A stretch of 64,000 bases of DNA from Pseudorasbora parva (GCF_024679245.1 NC_090178.1:51392962-51456961), one strand, 5' to 3'; positions 46,901 to 61,200 are shown, counted from the first letter of the stretch. Numbers and translations are program-made. The notes: generated by a model not told the origin, from the sequence alone.

Positions 46901-49900
46901 GCCTGCAGGTCCCCTACCCTCTTGATGGAGGCCAGTGCGGTCAGGAGCGCTGTCTTCATAGACAAGAACTTAACATCTACTGACCGCAAAGGCTCAAATG
47001 GGGTCCTCTGCAGAGCACTTAAAACTACTGAGAGGTCCCAAGAGGGTACGAGAGGAGCACGAGGAGGATGTAGTCTCCTCGCACCCCTCAGGAACCTGAT
47101 GACCAGGTCGTGCTTACTTACCGTTTTCCCTTCCAAGAGGTCATGGTAGGCGGCAATAGCGGCCACATAAACCTACAGGGTGGATGGAGACAGCCTTCGA
47201 TCCAACCCTTCCTGGAGGAAAAAGAGCACAGACCCGATCAGGCATTTCCAGGGGTCTTCTTGGCGAGAAGAGCACCAATTGACGAAGAGGTTCCACTTCA
47301 ACGCATAGGCCTGTCTCGTGGACTCGGCCCGAGCGGAAGTGATGGTAGCCACCACCGGAGGTTCCAAAGATCGGGACGCGGGTGCCACAGGGTGCCCCGT
47401 CTCTGAGAGAGTAGGTCTTGTCTCAGAGGGATTGGCCAGGGAGGGGCTGTTGCAAGGAGCACTAGTTCTGGGAACCAGGTCCGGCCGTGCCAGTACGGGT
47501 CGACCAAGATGACTTGCTCCTTGTCCTCCCTGACCTTGCACACAACACGTGCAAGAAGGCTCACTGGGGGAAACGCATACTTGCGTAGGCCCCGCGGCCA
47601 GCTGTGCGCCAGTGCATCCGTGCCGAGCGTGCCCTCGGTCAGGGAATAGTACAGGCTGCAGTGGGACGAGTCGTGGGAGGCAAACAGATCTACCTGTGCG
47701 TCCCCGAACTGATCCCAAATCAGCTGGACCGACTGGGGATGGAGTCTCCACTCCCCAGGGATTGGCTGAACCCGTGAGAGCTCGTCGGCTGCACGGTTCA
47801 GGATCCCCGGGATATGGACAGCACGAAGGGACCTCAGGCGCTTCTGACTCCATAAGACGAGATGGCGGGTGAGTTGAGACATGCGGCGGGAGTGTAGACC
47901 GCCCTGGTGGTGGATGTACGCTACTACGGCCGTGTTGTCCGATCTGACTAGTACGTGTTGACCCTTCAGCAACGCTCGGAAGCGGTGCAGGGCGAACAGT
48001 ACTGCCAGCAACTCGAGGCAATTGATATGCAGGCGGCTCTGGCTCTCTGACCAAGAGCCGGCAGCTGCATGTCCATTGCACATGGCACCCCAACCCGTGG
48101 TGGACGCATCTGTTGACACAACAACATGCCGGGAAACTCGTTCTAAGGGCACACCTGCCCGTAGAAAACTGAGGTTCGACCACTGGGTGAGTGTCTGTCT
48201 GCAGGCCTGAGTCACTGGGACCCGGAGCGTGCCAGACTGCCATGCCCATCTCGGGACTCGATTGCGAAGCCAGTGCTGAAGCGGTCTCATATGAAGCAAT
48301 CCGAGCGGCGTCACCACGGCTACAGATGCCATATGCCCCAGGAGCCTCTGAAATAGTTTCAGTGGAACCGCACTCTTGCTCTCTATCTGTCTGAGGCAAG
48401 TCAGCAGTGACTGCGCGCGCAAGCCGGTAAGCCGCGCGCACATGGCGACCGAGTCGATCTCCATACCGAGAAAAGAGATCCTCTGCACGGGGCAGAGTTT
48501 GCTCTTCTCCCAGTTGACCCGAAGGCCCTAACGAGCTAAGTGGTGGAGAACCAGGTCTCTGTGTTCGCACACCCGGTCCCGAGAGTGGCCCAGTATGAGC
48601 CAGTCGTCGAGATAGTTCAGGATGCGAACCCCTTGTTGCCTGAGTGGCGCAAGGGCTGCCTCGACAATCTTCGTGAAGATGTGGGGGGACCGAGCTAGCC
48701 CGAATGGTAGTACAGCATACTGATATGCCCGCCCTTCAAACGCAAACCGTAGGAACGGTCTGTGTCGCGGAAGGATGGACACATGGAAGTACGCGTCCTT
48801 CAGGTCGATCGCTGCAAACCAATCGCATGGACGAACGCATTCGAAAAGGCGTTTCGCAGTCAACATCCTGAACGGACATTAACATCAGGACGCGAAGGTC
48901 CAGGATCAGTCGTAACCCACCGGATTTCTTCGGTACAATGAAGTAAGGGCTGTAGAAGCCGGACTTCATCTCGGCTGAAGGGACGAGCTCGACCACACCC
49001 TTCGCCAGTAGGGTCGCGATCTCCGCACGCATGACTGGGGCATTGGACCCCACCATGGTGTACTGGACACCCCGGAAGCGGGGAGGAGCTCGCGCGAACT
49101 GAATCGCGTAGCCGAGCCGGATGGTCCGTGCGACCCAGCGGGACAGTCCCGGCAGCTGTAGCCACGCTCCCAGGGAGTGTACCAACGGGGTCATGCGGAG
49201 CACCAGTGTACCCTCGGTGGGGCAGCAAGGCAGCGTTACCGGCCCGGACTCGGGTGGCGTAGCGGCCCGGTGTCGGGGCGTCGGTAACAGCTGCGCCCTG
49301 ACAGAGGAGACCAGGGAAGGACTCGCGTTCCACTGGGGTCTGCTCTGAGAGGGGGCTGGCGACAGAGAGGGACGAGAGCGGCGTGGCTCAGAGATGGGTT
49401 TGTCAGTTCTTTCTTTAACCACATTAGGGTGCTGCCACCCCAGGGGTGCTCAGAGATGGGTTTGTCAGTTCTTTCTTTAACCACATTAGGGTGCTGCCAC
49501 CCCGGGGGGCGGCAGCGGAACGAAAGATTCTCCCCCGGCCCTCCACCGGGGGAAGGAGCGGCCCTGCTGCCGTCTCCTGGAAAGAACTGCTCATCTATGA
49601 GCTGTCCGCGTCAGGAGCGCCCGGGTGAAGGCTGCTGTTGTGGCCCCGCAGGAGTGGGGGGGACCGCAGGAGGCCGCCCTCGGCGGCGAGGCAGCTGAGG
49701 CGACTGTGCCGGCGGCGCTTGGGGTGCAGCAGCCGGCCGCCGGGGCAGTATGTGCTTGATAGCCTCAGTCTGCTTCTGGGCGGCCGAGAACTGTTGGGCG
49801 AAGCTCTCGACCGCACCGCCGAATAGCCCAGCCTGGGATATGGGGGCGTCGAGGAAACGAGTCCGCTCGGCGTCCCGCATATCGGCCAGGTTGAGCCATA

Positions 49901-52900
49901 GATGTCTCTCCTGGACCACACATGTGGACATCACCCGGCCCAGGGAGTGTGCGGTAACCTTCGTCGCTCGGAGAGCGAGGTCTGTCGTGGCACGCAGCTC
50001 ATCTCTGAGCCCTGGGTCGGCTCTACCCTCGTGCATGTCGCACAGCAACTTGGCCTGGTAGGCCTGGAGGGTTGCCATGGCATGCAAAGAAGCGGCAGCC
50101 TGCCCCGCAGCTCTGTAGGTCTTCGACACCATGGAAGATGTGAATCTACAGGCCTTGGAGGGGTGCTTAGGATCGCCACGCCAGGAGGAGGCGCTCTGGG
50201 GACACAGTTGCATCGCCACAGAATGCTCCACCGGGGGGACCCTAGTGTACCCTCTAGCCACCGCCCCATCGAGGGCGGAGAAGGCGGAAGAGGTTGCCAA
50301 ACGCTCGCAAGAAGACACGGGGGCCCTCCACAAGTGCGCAACCTCCTCATGCACTTCCGGGAAGAAAGGAATTGGGGGCGCACCCAAAAACCAATCGTCA
50401 AGCCGCGAACGCTCCGGCCGGGGTGGAGGGTTCCACTCCAGACCGAACGCCGCGGCCGCCCGGGCAAGCATGGCTGTCAGCTCCGTATCCGACTCGGACA
50501 ATGCTGGCGCGCCCGGAGGCGGCAGCACAGCCGAATCATCATCCTCAGAGGACTCTAGCCCACCTTGTGATGCGGTCACCGACATCTCGTTCTCCTCTGG
50601 AGTGCCGAACGAAACCCGCGGACCGGCCGAGACAGAGGCCGCGGGCTCCATCACAACGCTCGCAGGTACCGGTGCAACAGAGGGGGGTGTGGGCCGAGGC
50701 ATGAGCATTGGAGCTGTGTTCCACACCATCACCCTCAGGTCACCCTGGCCACCAGCCGAAGAGACGCCCCGCGGACCGGACACGTCAGATCGGGGGGTGA
50801 CGGAGGGGACTCTCACTCCGGCGGCCGCACGGAGATCATTGAGTCTCGACCGCAACACGGGGATGGCCATGTTCCCGCAGTGGGAACATGACTCATCCAC
50901 AAGCGCCGCCTGAGCATGCTGAAAGCCCAAACATGCCAGACAGTGCGAGTGCCCATCAGAAGAGTGTAGAGACCGGCCACACCCAGAAGCACACGGGTGA
51001 GACATCCTAAAAAGGACGTGCCACGTGTGAGTTCTTTTGTGAGAGGATTAACCTCGCAGTCGATGCCGAAGCGCCCATGGGACCACACACCAACTGGAAA
51101 CCAATCGTCTGACCAGCAGGCAGGAAGTATGTGACCGCTGGAACGCGCCGAACACCAACACCGACTGGAAGATCCTGATCGTCTCGAAGAACTGACTTAA
51201 CTCAGAAGGCTTATAGGAGTGAAAGGTATGTAACCCTTGGCTCCGAAGCATCAAAACATAATGCAATGATGCCAGCTACTTCCTTATATACCCACGTGGG
51301 TAGGTGGAGTTACGCATGCAAATCTCGCATGCCCATGGCATTGGCACTGCCATTGGGCGCTTTCTAGTCTCGGAGATGACAGGCTTCTAAGCGAAACCCC
51401 CATTCGTCAGTCACTGACGTTACGTCGGAGTGACTGAACGAAAGGGAACAGCCCTTATTTCTCAACCTAACATATACTGACTTTAGTTAACTTACATTGT
51501 TCATTCTTTATCTTTAATAAATATATTTCTTTATATTATAATCCGTGTGATCTTCCCTTTGTGTTTACACAGCCTAGAATAGGCAGGATGTGGCACTGTT
51601 TAATTTAATGTGTGTTTTAAGTGTGAACTCGTGAATTATTAAAGGAATACACAAAAATCCACATTATCTAGACCAGCACATCAATTAATGTGAGAACATT
51701 TAATTAATCATTATCTCTGAGTCCCTAAGCATGTTCATGTCTTCTTCATACTGAATGGACAGACCACAAAATAGAGCATTCAGCACATAACACATGAATT
51801 CTGTTGGCATTATAATACAGTAGTCATCATTAACTGAGCATTAGCTTCTCATGACTTCAACATGTGTGTGGCCCTTCAACTAAAGTGGGGAATTGAACCT
51901 TTCAAACACTGATGAACAATGTGTTATCAATGATGGCATAATTGTGAAATGACATGAACGTGGACATGACAGTTCAAGCCTGTACACACAATGTAGTGTG
52001 TACACAAAAGGACATCGTAATGTTTCTGCTTCATTGTTAAACAGTATAAGTCAGTTAAATCAACAGCAATGCCTGGGGAAAGCCAAGAAGGAATTCAGTG
52101 CCATGAACTTTAAGTGCCTTTATTTCTGAAAACTTTTTATAAAACCATAAAGCTGTTCAAAGTTTTACAAAAAAAGTTTCACAAAAAGCTTGGTCTCTTT
52201 TTAGGTAAGGAGCCAGCACCAATTGGGGTCTGTCCATTTACTATGAAGAGGATATGAACATGCTTAAGGACTCAGAGATCATGAGTAATGAAAAGGTTCT
52301 CACATTAATTGATATACTGGTCTAACCTGTGCATGCATGATTATGTGAATTTTTGTGTATTATTTTAATAATTCAAGTAGTCTTACATGCATGAATTCAT
52401 GATGATTCATGTACAATAACCATAGCTTTATCCAGGGATAAGGAAGACAAATGTTTTTTGTGAACAATTCATGATAAAGTACTCATCTAAGTTAATTAAT
52501 GTTTTAATGTTGTTCATCCATGATGTCATAAAAGACTTTAAACTCCTGTTAGATCCTGATGATTCATGAGATATTATTGCATGTAGTAAAGTCATGAATG
52601 AATTAATGCATGAATAACTGTAACTTGTTACCAAATACTGTCCTCCCATAAATACTGTAAGGGAACAGGAAGGGAAACTCCTACAATAAGCATATGCAAC
52701 AATGTCAGCAACAAAAATAACCCTGGCCATGCCTTTCAGTGTGAAATTTTCACTGTGTGTGTCTTTAGTAATTCCTGACAGTAGTTTAACAGCAAAAGAG
52801 GGTTTGCACTGACACAAACTGTTAGTAAATCATGTGCAAACTATGACGACACACTCATATTGAGCAAGAGCCCAATGAAACACTGTAACTGCAACAACTG

Positions 52901-54440
52901 CAAACTGCTTACAGTTTGCTAAATGTCCTTGACGATGTAACAGTCGGTAGGGGAGAGTGGGGTAAAGTGAGACAGTTTTTACATTTGCTCCCCTCCAAGC
53001 AAGCTAACATGATATATCTGTAAAATTGACACATTTCCTATTAATTCAGGATGTCTCCTAGCAATGGAAATGATCCGCATGTATTCAGGGTGATGGTCAG
53101 TGAAAATATGATTGTTTAAAAAAAAAAGTAATTTTGTGTCTCACTTTACCCCAGCTTAGGGTAAAGCGTTACTGAAAATGTACAGAGTAAAATATTACAG
53201 AAAATTCATTAGTAATGCCTTACACTACTGCGTTACAGCAAAGAGTAGTAAGTTAATGTAATGAATTACTTTTGTAATGCGTTACTCCAAACACTGTTGC
53301 TTATTAAAAAAGCAGCATGAGATTGTATATAAGATGCACATGTCTGGAGACATGGAGTGAGGTCAGGCATTAAATATTGTTTTGAATAAAAGTCTTTATT
53401 TAAAGTGACTTCCGTTTTGTTTTTCAATGAGCGTGGAGTTCTAGTGTAGCCTATTTACTTGAACTTCTTAGGTAGTCTAATATCTATAGTTTCAAAGGCA
53501 GCCAAAATCTGAATTTGAATGCCCGAATAAAGCTCTCTCTACGGGCCTGACGTGCAATGCTGCGCTGAGTGACATATCACTGTCTCACACAAAGAAAAAT
53601 ATCCTAAGTTAGCCAACTACATAATACAATTTGAACAAGTAGATAATATAGCATCAAGGTAAACATTTTCAGCTATGTCAATGATTTTTTAAGACTATTA
53701 TATTATTTTAAAGGACAAAAACAAACTTTATCTAGGCAATTGGCTTTTTACATCAAGTCAGCTGTCACTTTTCTCCGTGTAAGGCCCTGTGCGACGGTAC
53801 TGGTCACAATGCAGACCCCGAAAAACAGAAAGTGTGCCCGAACGACTTATTTCATTGGAGGCAAGAATACTTTTCTGTGTCCTTTGGGGTGAATTTCCAT
53901 AAACATCCAAATTTGTCATTTTGTGTTCATTCTAAGAACACATACACGTTATCTTATGTTTAGACCTTCCCATATCTACCGATTGTTACTAATTTTAATT
54001 GTAATCTTTAGCATCGTATCACTTGATAAAAACCACCATTACTATAATGGGCTTTTAGATGGTAATGCTAGCATCAGTTATCCTTTATTATTAATAGTAT
54101 GTGGTCCAATTTTTCCCATTGCGTTTGACGTTGCTATGCAACCATGCAGCTTTACAGGGGGTGTGGCTTATCTAAATGATATGTAAATGAGCCCTATTGT
54201 CACTCCCAGCAGGTGAGAACAGGTGAGAACTGCCAAACTTTAGAGACCGTTTTCTCCCCTTTAAACTTTTTAAATGCCTACCTTCAAATGGCCACAACTT
54301 CTCTAAATATTACCAGATTTCCATGTGTTACACATCGTTGGAAAGCTTTGAGACGACACTTTCACAATCTCATGAATAACTCATAATGCCCCAGAACCGA
54401 CTTGTGTCCCTACTTTCTGTGATTGGTCGCATATAAACAA

Positions 54441-54489
<49 letters not shown>

Positions 54490-55249
54490 TAGCATTCAGA
54501 TTATTTTCCCATGTGCCCTGAATTTGCTCAAACTCACATGGTCTGCAGAGTCCTTGCTCAGCAGTTTCAGGACAGCCATCCCGTTCACCGTTGTGCTCAC
54601 ATCTGGTAGGGTCTCCAGGATCGCGCCCTCAGTGGTCTGGCCTTTCTCTTTGGGCGGGGGCTTTCTGAGGGCAGTGGGGTAGTTAGGCATCCAGCCGCCA
54701 AAGTCAAACTGGGGGAAAAGAATTGGTGAAGGAAAACCCCTCTAAACTCTTCCTCCTCTACTTTTCTTTTCTACTTCCCTTTTTTCTGGTTTTTGCTACT
54801 CTGAGTAGTATACAAATCTCTGTATTTAGGGCACTTTTTGCGTTTCATTGCCTCTTCTTGACAGATCGCTTCCTGTACTCCTGAGTTGTAAGTCGCTTTG
54901 TAAATGTAAAATGCCATGTAAAAGAAAAATGTGACGTATAGGCTAAATATTCACAAAGAATAATAAGCACATGATTAACATCACTTAGCATTTCATTAAT
55001 ATTTCACACCATGGAAAGTGGATATGAAAGTCCATATTTTGTTTTGTTTTAGGATCACAGACTGCAGCTTTGGAAGGGAATTGACTTCTAACTGACCTGT
55101 CCATTGTTTACAGCGGCATGTTGAGCTGATGCAGTGAAGATCACCATGGTAACAAACTTGATAAGTTCTTCCAATGTCTGAAAAGAGGATGGTATACCTG
55201 GGAAATATAATGAAAGGCTGTTTCTGAGAGGAACTCAGTTTAGGATGTT

Positions 55250-55296
<47 letters not shown>

Positions 55297-58200
55297 TTTT
55301 ATTCCACCAGAAATCATCCTTAACTGATAGCGACTGATAACAGACCTGAGCGAGCTCTTCCCAGGAAGCCATTGGTGAATATCTCACTGATCCAGCGCTG
55401 TAGCTCTGTGTCCTTCTGCACGAGTTCATCGTGTTGATAGTAGTGGGACAAGAACGCTTCAACAAACCTGTAAGCAACCTCACAGTCAGATGTTTTCCAG
55501 GTTTACATATTTACAGCTTTACTTTTTTTAGCTTTACTTTTTTAAACACTAGTTTAAACTCCACTGGTAGTCATACTTGTTGATGATATTCCACAGTTTC
55601 ATCCCATCATCTCTGTAGTAGTAGTTGGGAACCTTCTCCAGGCCTCTCTCGGATATATTATCGGGAAGACAGAGGGAGCTGTAGGTCAGGGAGGCAGTCG
55701 CACGCTTCATCAACTTTTCCAATGACTCTCCACCTACTCCTGCATACTAAGAGTAGAGTCATTAATGAGAGAGAAGACACATGACATAGAGGCTATAAAC
55801 AAGGTTCTGGCACTGCAAATCCCATAATAATTTACCAAAAATTTTAATTAAAAAAATAATACATTTAGAAAAAGAGTAACTTGTTCAAGAAGTCAGTCAT
55901 CACAGAAAACACCAAAGAGCCATATGCATTGTTGTAGGGTTTGAGTTGCATTGGATTATATTTGAATATTGAACCTTTAGTGTTACTTAAACCATGTCAT
56001 ATGCATACCGTGGTGATTGCCCCATCCTTGGATATCAGCAGATTCCGGGCCATGATGTTGATCTGGAGCGTGTATCGGATATGGGGAAAGATGAGCTACA
56101 GAAGGAAGGGTAAGTAAGACATTTGGCTTCTCATTCTTCACAAAAGATAAAAATATATGAATGAATGATGCATTTTATTTTCTTGTGTGCATTATGTGTA
56201 CACGTGTATGTGTACCTATATTGCAGTGTGGAAAATCAATGGTGGCGCGATAGCATGCAGCAGCCACTTCGGCTCCACAAATGGTGCATGTTAAATGTTA
56301 AGTGTATTTCATATCAATTAGGAAAAGTTTTTTTTTTTTTTTTATAGATGCACATTGGTAGTACATGTGTACATGTCTACCATTAACAAGTTCTGCTGAA
56401 AATTGGAGAAACAAGTTCAGGAGCAATAAGGGACGGACTGCGAGACACACTACGAGATATCTGGCTACTGTGTGGACCGGGAACAGTGTGAGAGGCTGCG
56501 GAAGCGTGGAAAGTGGGCCGTATCCATCCAGCCCTACCATCCATATATTGCAGCCATTTGCTAAAATCATTTAAGTTAATTTTTTATCCTTAATGTACAC
56601 ACAGAACCCCATATCAACAGAAAAACTGAATTGTTGACATTTTTAATAATAATAATAATGCGTTCAATTTATATAGCGCTTTTTAAGGCACTCAAAGCGC
56701 TTTACATAGAAGGGGGGAATCTCCTCAACCACCACCAATGTGCAGCATCCACCTGGATGATGCGACGGCAGCCATATTGCGCCAGAACGCTCACCACACA
56801 CCAGCTGATTGGTGGAGAGGAGACCGAGTGATGAAGCCAATCAGGATATGGGGATTATTAGGAGGCCATGATGGACAGAGGCCAATGGGCAAATTTGTCC
56901 AGGATGCCGGGTTACACCCCTACTCTTTTTCCGAAAGACATCCTGGGATTTTTAATGACCACAGAGAGTCAGGACCTCGGTTTAACGTCTCATCCGAAGG
57001 ACGGTGCTCTTTTGTCAGTATAGTGTCCCCATCACTATACTGGGGTGCTAGGACCCACACAGACCACAGGTTGAGCACCCCCTGCTGGCCTCACTAACAC
57101 CTCTACCAGCAGCTACCTGGTTTTCCCAGTTGGTCTCCCATCCAGGTACTGACCAGGCTCAGCCCTGCTTAGCTTCAGAGGGAAACCAGTCTTGGGCTAC
57201 AGGGTGATATGGCTGCTGGTTTTTGCAGATTTATTAAAAAAGAAAAACTGAAATATCACATGGTCTTAAGTATTCAGACCCTTTGCTGTGACACTCATAT
57301 TTAACTGTCCATTTCTGAACAGACTATTTCACTGTGCTGTCCATTTCTTCTGATCATCCTTGAGATGGTTCTACACCTTCATTTGAGTCCAGCTGTGTTT
57401 GATTATACTAATTAGATTTGATTAGGAAAGCCACACACCTGTCTATATAATACCTTAAAGCTTACAGTGCATGTCAGAGCAAATGAGAATCATGAGGTCA
57501 AAGGAACTGCCTGAAGAGCTCAGAGGCAGAATTGTGGCAAGGCACAGATCTGGCCAAGGTTACACAAGTATTTCTGCTGCACTTAAGTTTCCTAAGAGCA
57601 CAGTGTCCTCCATAATCCTTAAATGGAAGACGTTTGAGATGACCAGAACCCTTTCTAGAGCTGGCTGTCCGGCCAAACTGAGCGGGGAAAAGAGCCTTGG
57701 TGAGAGAGGTAAAGAAGAACCCAAAGATCACTGTGGCTGAGCTCCAGAAATTCAATCAGGAGATGGGAAAAAGTTGTGGAAAGTCAACCATCACTGCAGC
57801 CCTTCACCAGTCGAGGCTTTATGGCCGAGTGGCCCGACGGAAGCCTCTCCTCAGAGCAAGACACATGAAGGCCTGCATGGAGTTTGCTAAAAAAAAAAAC
57901 ACCTGAAGGACTCCAAGATGGTGAGAAATAAGATTCTCTGGTCTGATGAGACCAAGATAGAACTTTTTGGCCTTAATTCTAAGCCGTATGTGTGGAGAAA
58001 ATCAGGCACTCCTCATCATCTGTCCAATACAGTCCTAACAGGGAAGCATGGTGGTGGTAGCATCATGCTGTGGGGGTGTTTTTCAGCTGCAGGGACAGGG
58101 TGACTGGTTGCAATCGAGGGAAAGATAAATGTGGCCAAGTACAGGGATGTCCTGGAGTGCTTAAAACCTCAGACTGGGCCGAAAGTTCACCTTCCAGTAA

Positions 58201-61200
58201 GACAATGACCCAAAGCACACAGCTAAAATAACGACGGAGTGGCTTTACAACAACTCCATGACTGTTCTTGAATGGCCCAGCCGGTAACACTTTACAATAT
58301 GGGTGCACTAATTAATGCTTAATTAATGCACAGATAATCATGAGTTAATGTATTACTATTGTTTAACTAACTCATTTATTAATGATTACTGCATCAGCAA
58401 CTAATGAAGTTTCTACATGATTAATAGATTGAATAATCATTAAATTGTTATTAGTTAAATGTTTCATAATGTATAAATTCCTTAATAACATATTATATCA
58501 ACTAATAATGTAAATGAATGTGTTAATTACCACAAGGGGTTAAAGCCATGCATTTCAACTTACAGTTGTCTGCTTTAATTAATCATTAGCTAATGATTTA
58601 TAAAGGTATCATTATGTTATGACTTTACTTGCTAGGGCACATGATTATTCACTTGAGTAAACTAACTCATGCGTGACAGATTCAATACCTTGTATAGAGG
58701 GTGTGGAGAGGGAAGATGCCGCAATGTTGCCACGGTGAACACCTCTGACAGCAGGTGAGTTCTCAGCAGGTGAAAGTCGACCTCGTGAACCCCAAACTCT
58801 GCGTTTCGGACGAAGATCTTGGCCAGTTTCCAGTCAGCATTTGAATCCGTTGGGAGGAAGATGGGATTCTCTTTGCTGGGCTTTTGCCCTAACTGTGCAG
58901 ATTAAGATTTTTTGAAAATGGTACAAATGGATTCTGAGGGAGTCTGGGTTATGATTTTTCTTTCTTTCAAGAAAATAACAAAGGCTTTCCAAAGCATTTG
59001 TCATAAATACTCTATGAAGACATTGACATCTTAAACAAAAGGTTTATTTAAATTTTTTCCTCCCCCCATCAAATGAAAGATATTCACCTGAATGGCGATG
59101 GGCATCATCATGCCCTGAGTGTTGCAGTACAGCAGGACCAGAGGAGCCGTGAGATACTGCTGCCTGTCATTGACTACATTTCCCACCAGCTCATCCAACA
59201 TCTTGTAGTCAGACAAGAAGATGTTCCCATTCTGGGTGTGGGGGTAGATCACAAACAATAATAAAGAAACACAGGAGATTAGACAAAACCAAGACAAACC
59301 AGACCTAGTCATTCCAAATCATTGCCAGTAGCATACCTTCATCTCCTGCTCCAAGCTGCTCCCGCTTAGGGAATCTTTGACCATTTCGTCTGTGACGGGG
59401 AAATTCTCTGGCAGCTTTGAGCAGCGCTGGATCATCATGGGATTGAGGCCATTCAGAAACTGGTAGCCAAAAAACTCATCCTCATCCCAGTGCTCCTGAA
59501 TGTATTCTGCAAAGCATGCTATGTCAGAACATATGCTACAGTACAGACAGAAATTTATTTGCAATACAGTCATTTTAAACAGTTCATCCTTTTAAGATGA
59601 GTACCAAAGGTTTTGTTTATGTTTTCACAAAGGATTTCTTCCAGTTGGCTGATGCTTTCCCACGATCTTCTGCAGTCAGCTAATCCAGTTAGCTTCAGAG
59701 CAGCTAACCTACACATACACAGAATACACAGTGCAAACATTTATGAATGTTCTGGAAATATACTTAGTTGTAGTTGTAAGCATCTTTGTAGTTACTATTA
59801 TGTTAGGTATTGTATTGCTGTCTTCAAAGTTTTTTTGTAAATGCCATCCACCTAGAATACACTATTCTAGGTGGATGGCAGGTCAAGTCAAGTCAAGTCA
59901 ACTTTATTCATATAGCACTTTTAAAATGACGTTTTTTTCAAAGCAGCTTCACAGTGTTAAACAGGAAAATAATGCAAAATATTTGATTCAGCTGTACAAC
60001 CTCCCTGGTAAAAACAGTGATGTTATCAGCTTGTTTGAATTTATCAAATAGCAACAATGTTGGCAGATCAGTATTATAGTGAAATCATGAATATAGTTTA
60101 ATGTTTAAATATACAATCAATTAAAGGAGTGATTATTATTTTTTTAAGATTATGTCTCTCACAGTGGACATGCACCTACGATGACTAATTCAGACCCCTC
60201 CATAAATTCCAAGTGGGAGAACTTGCAAAAATAGCAGGATGTTCAAACACTTATTTTCCTCACTGTATGTTTTCTCCTTTCTCAAATTGAGCTGTTCGAC
60301 CATGCGACGTCACACGGTTGAACACCCGTCCCACGATTGTTGATTGACGAGCAGCGTTTCAACTCAGACCCGCCCTGAGCGAGCTCAAGCTGTCGTCATC
60401 ATAGTCCGCCATTGCTGATACGCTGGAGCAGAATGGGGTCTAAGCGATCGGGTGTAATAATAAACACATAACTCTGAACCGCTGAAGACGCAGTGGCTGA
60501 GTTTGTTTTCGTCAATGCTTTTATGTTTGCGCAAACCGTGAACTATTTCTCACCAGACTGCTTTATAACCGAGTGTCAGTATAAAGCAGGTTTGGCTAAG
60601 AAGCTGCTCCTGAAAAAAAGATTCAGATCTGACATGTTCCTGCTGCCCCTCCAGAAGAGCTGAGTGTAGTTTGAAACACATGGACCCTTCACAATGAATG
60701 TTGCTAAAGACAGTAAGTTACATTACGGCATGCTTTCTATGTATGATTGTATGATGCTCTCAATATAATTCATAATCCAAGGTTTATAATGAACAACTTG
60801 TTATTGCTATTGTGTTATTACAAACTGTATACGTTGGTTTTAAAGTTAACGTGGATGTGGTTACACTACACTAAGCTTAATTATGTAGATGGTTTATAAC
60901 GGTGTCTGTTACTGTAAAAAGAAAATTGTGTGTAACAGTTATTACAATGCACAGATAGCGATACCCATCACTGACAAACCGAAATTAACATAAAAAAAGT
61001 TATTATTGGCATTAGCTGTAACATCAATCTATCAATGAACTAACGTACACACAGTAAACACATAGCATTCGCGCTAACATTACCCTGCCAGTAGTGGAGT
61101 GTTTTTCTGCCTGTCTGAGTGGAGTTAGCCCTAACCCCAAGGAGGCATGGATGCCCCAGCATCTGGTAAGCCAAAACAATGGTGTCCACTATCCAGTGAG

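Larger units (their letters stand above)
45461..51449 (-). mobile_element. Full-length DIRS retrotransposon
   Basis: It is a 6-kb element read on the minus strand: Gag-like ORF, RT, RNase H, tyrosine recombinase, with inverted terminal repeats at both sides. The arms 45514-45712 and about 51252-51448 are near-identical inverse complements containing CACGTGGGTATATAAGGA. Coding damage is light: an intact Gag-like frame, one frameshift in the RT, and stops at 48528-48530 and 47173-47175. It lies in the last intron of the lipoxygenase gene, on the same strand as that gene. DIRS elements replicate through circles and leave no target duplication, and none is evident. Confidence 0.92.
56561..58282 (+). 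mobile_element. Tc1-like transposon, split by a SINE and cut by a foldback element
   Basis: The text CCCCATATCAACAGAAAAAC (56606) and, after a SINE, TTTATTAAAAAAGAAAAACTG with GTATTCAGACCCTTTGC (57230-57290) is the familiar 5' untranslated part of fish Tc1 elements. A transposase relict follows (57471-58280). The element stops at 58282, just where GGTAACACTTTAC begins, so its right end is lost. Confidence 0.8.

Noticed and set aside
47173..48570. 465-codon minus-strand frame as one protein
   Set aside because: Most of it is the shadow frame of the DIRS RNase H ORF; only its last ~70 codons are genuine recombinase sequence.
49902..50913. Plus-strand frames of 218 and 260 codons
   Set aside because: Antisense shadows of the GC-rich Gag-like DIRS ORF; they show no recognisable domain.
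55097..55177. 81-bp version of the lipoxygenase exon using acceptor CTTTTCAG
   Set aside because: The upstream acceptor at 55198 gives the conserved 101-bp exon, correct phase with the previous exon, and the expected GIPSSF residues.
57100..57219. A functional 5S rRNA gene
   Set aside because: The similarity covers a 5S-like head fused to a LINE-type tail with (TTA)n, and several bases differ from 5S. It is a SINE.
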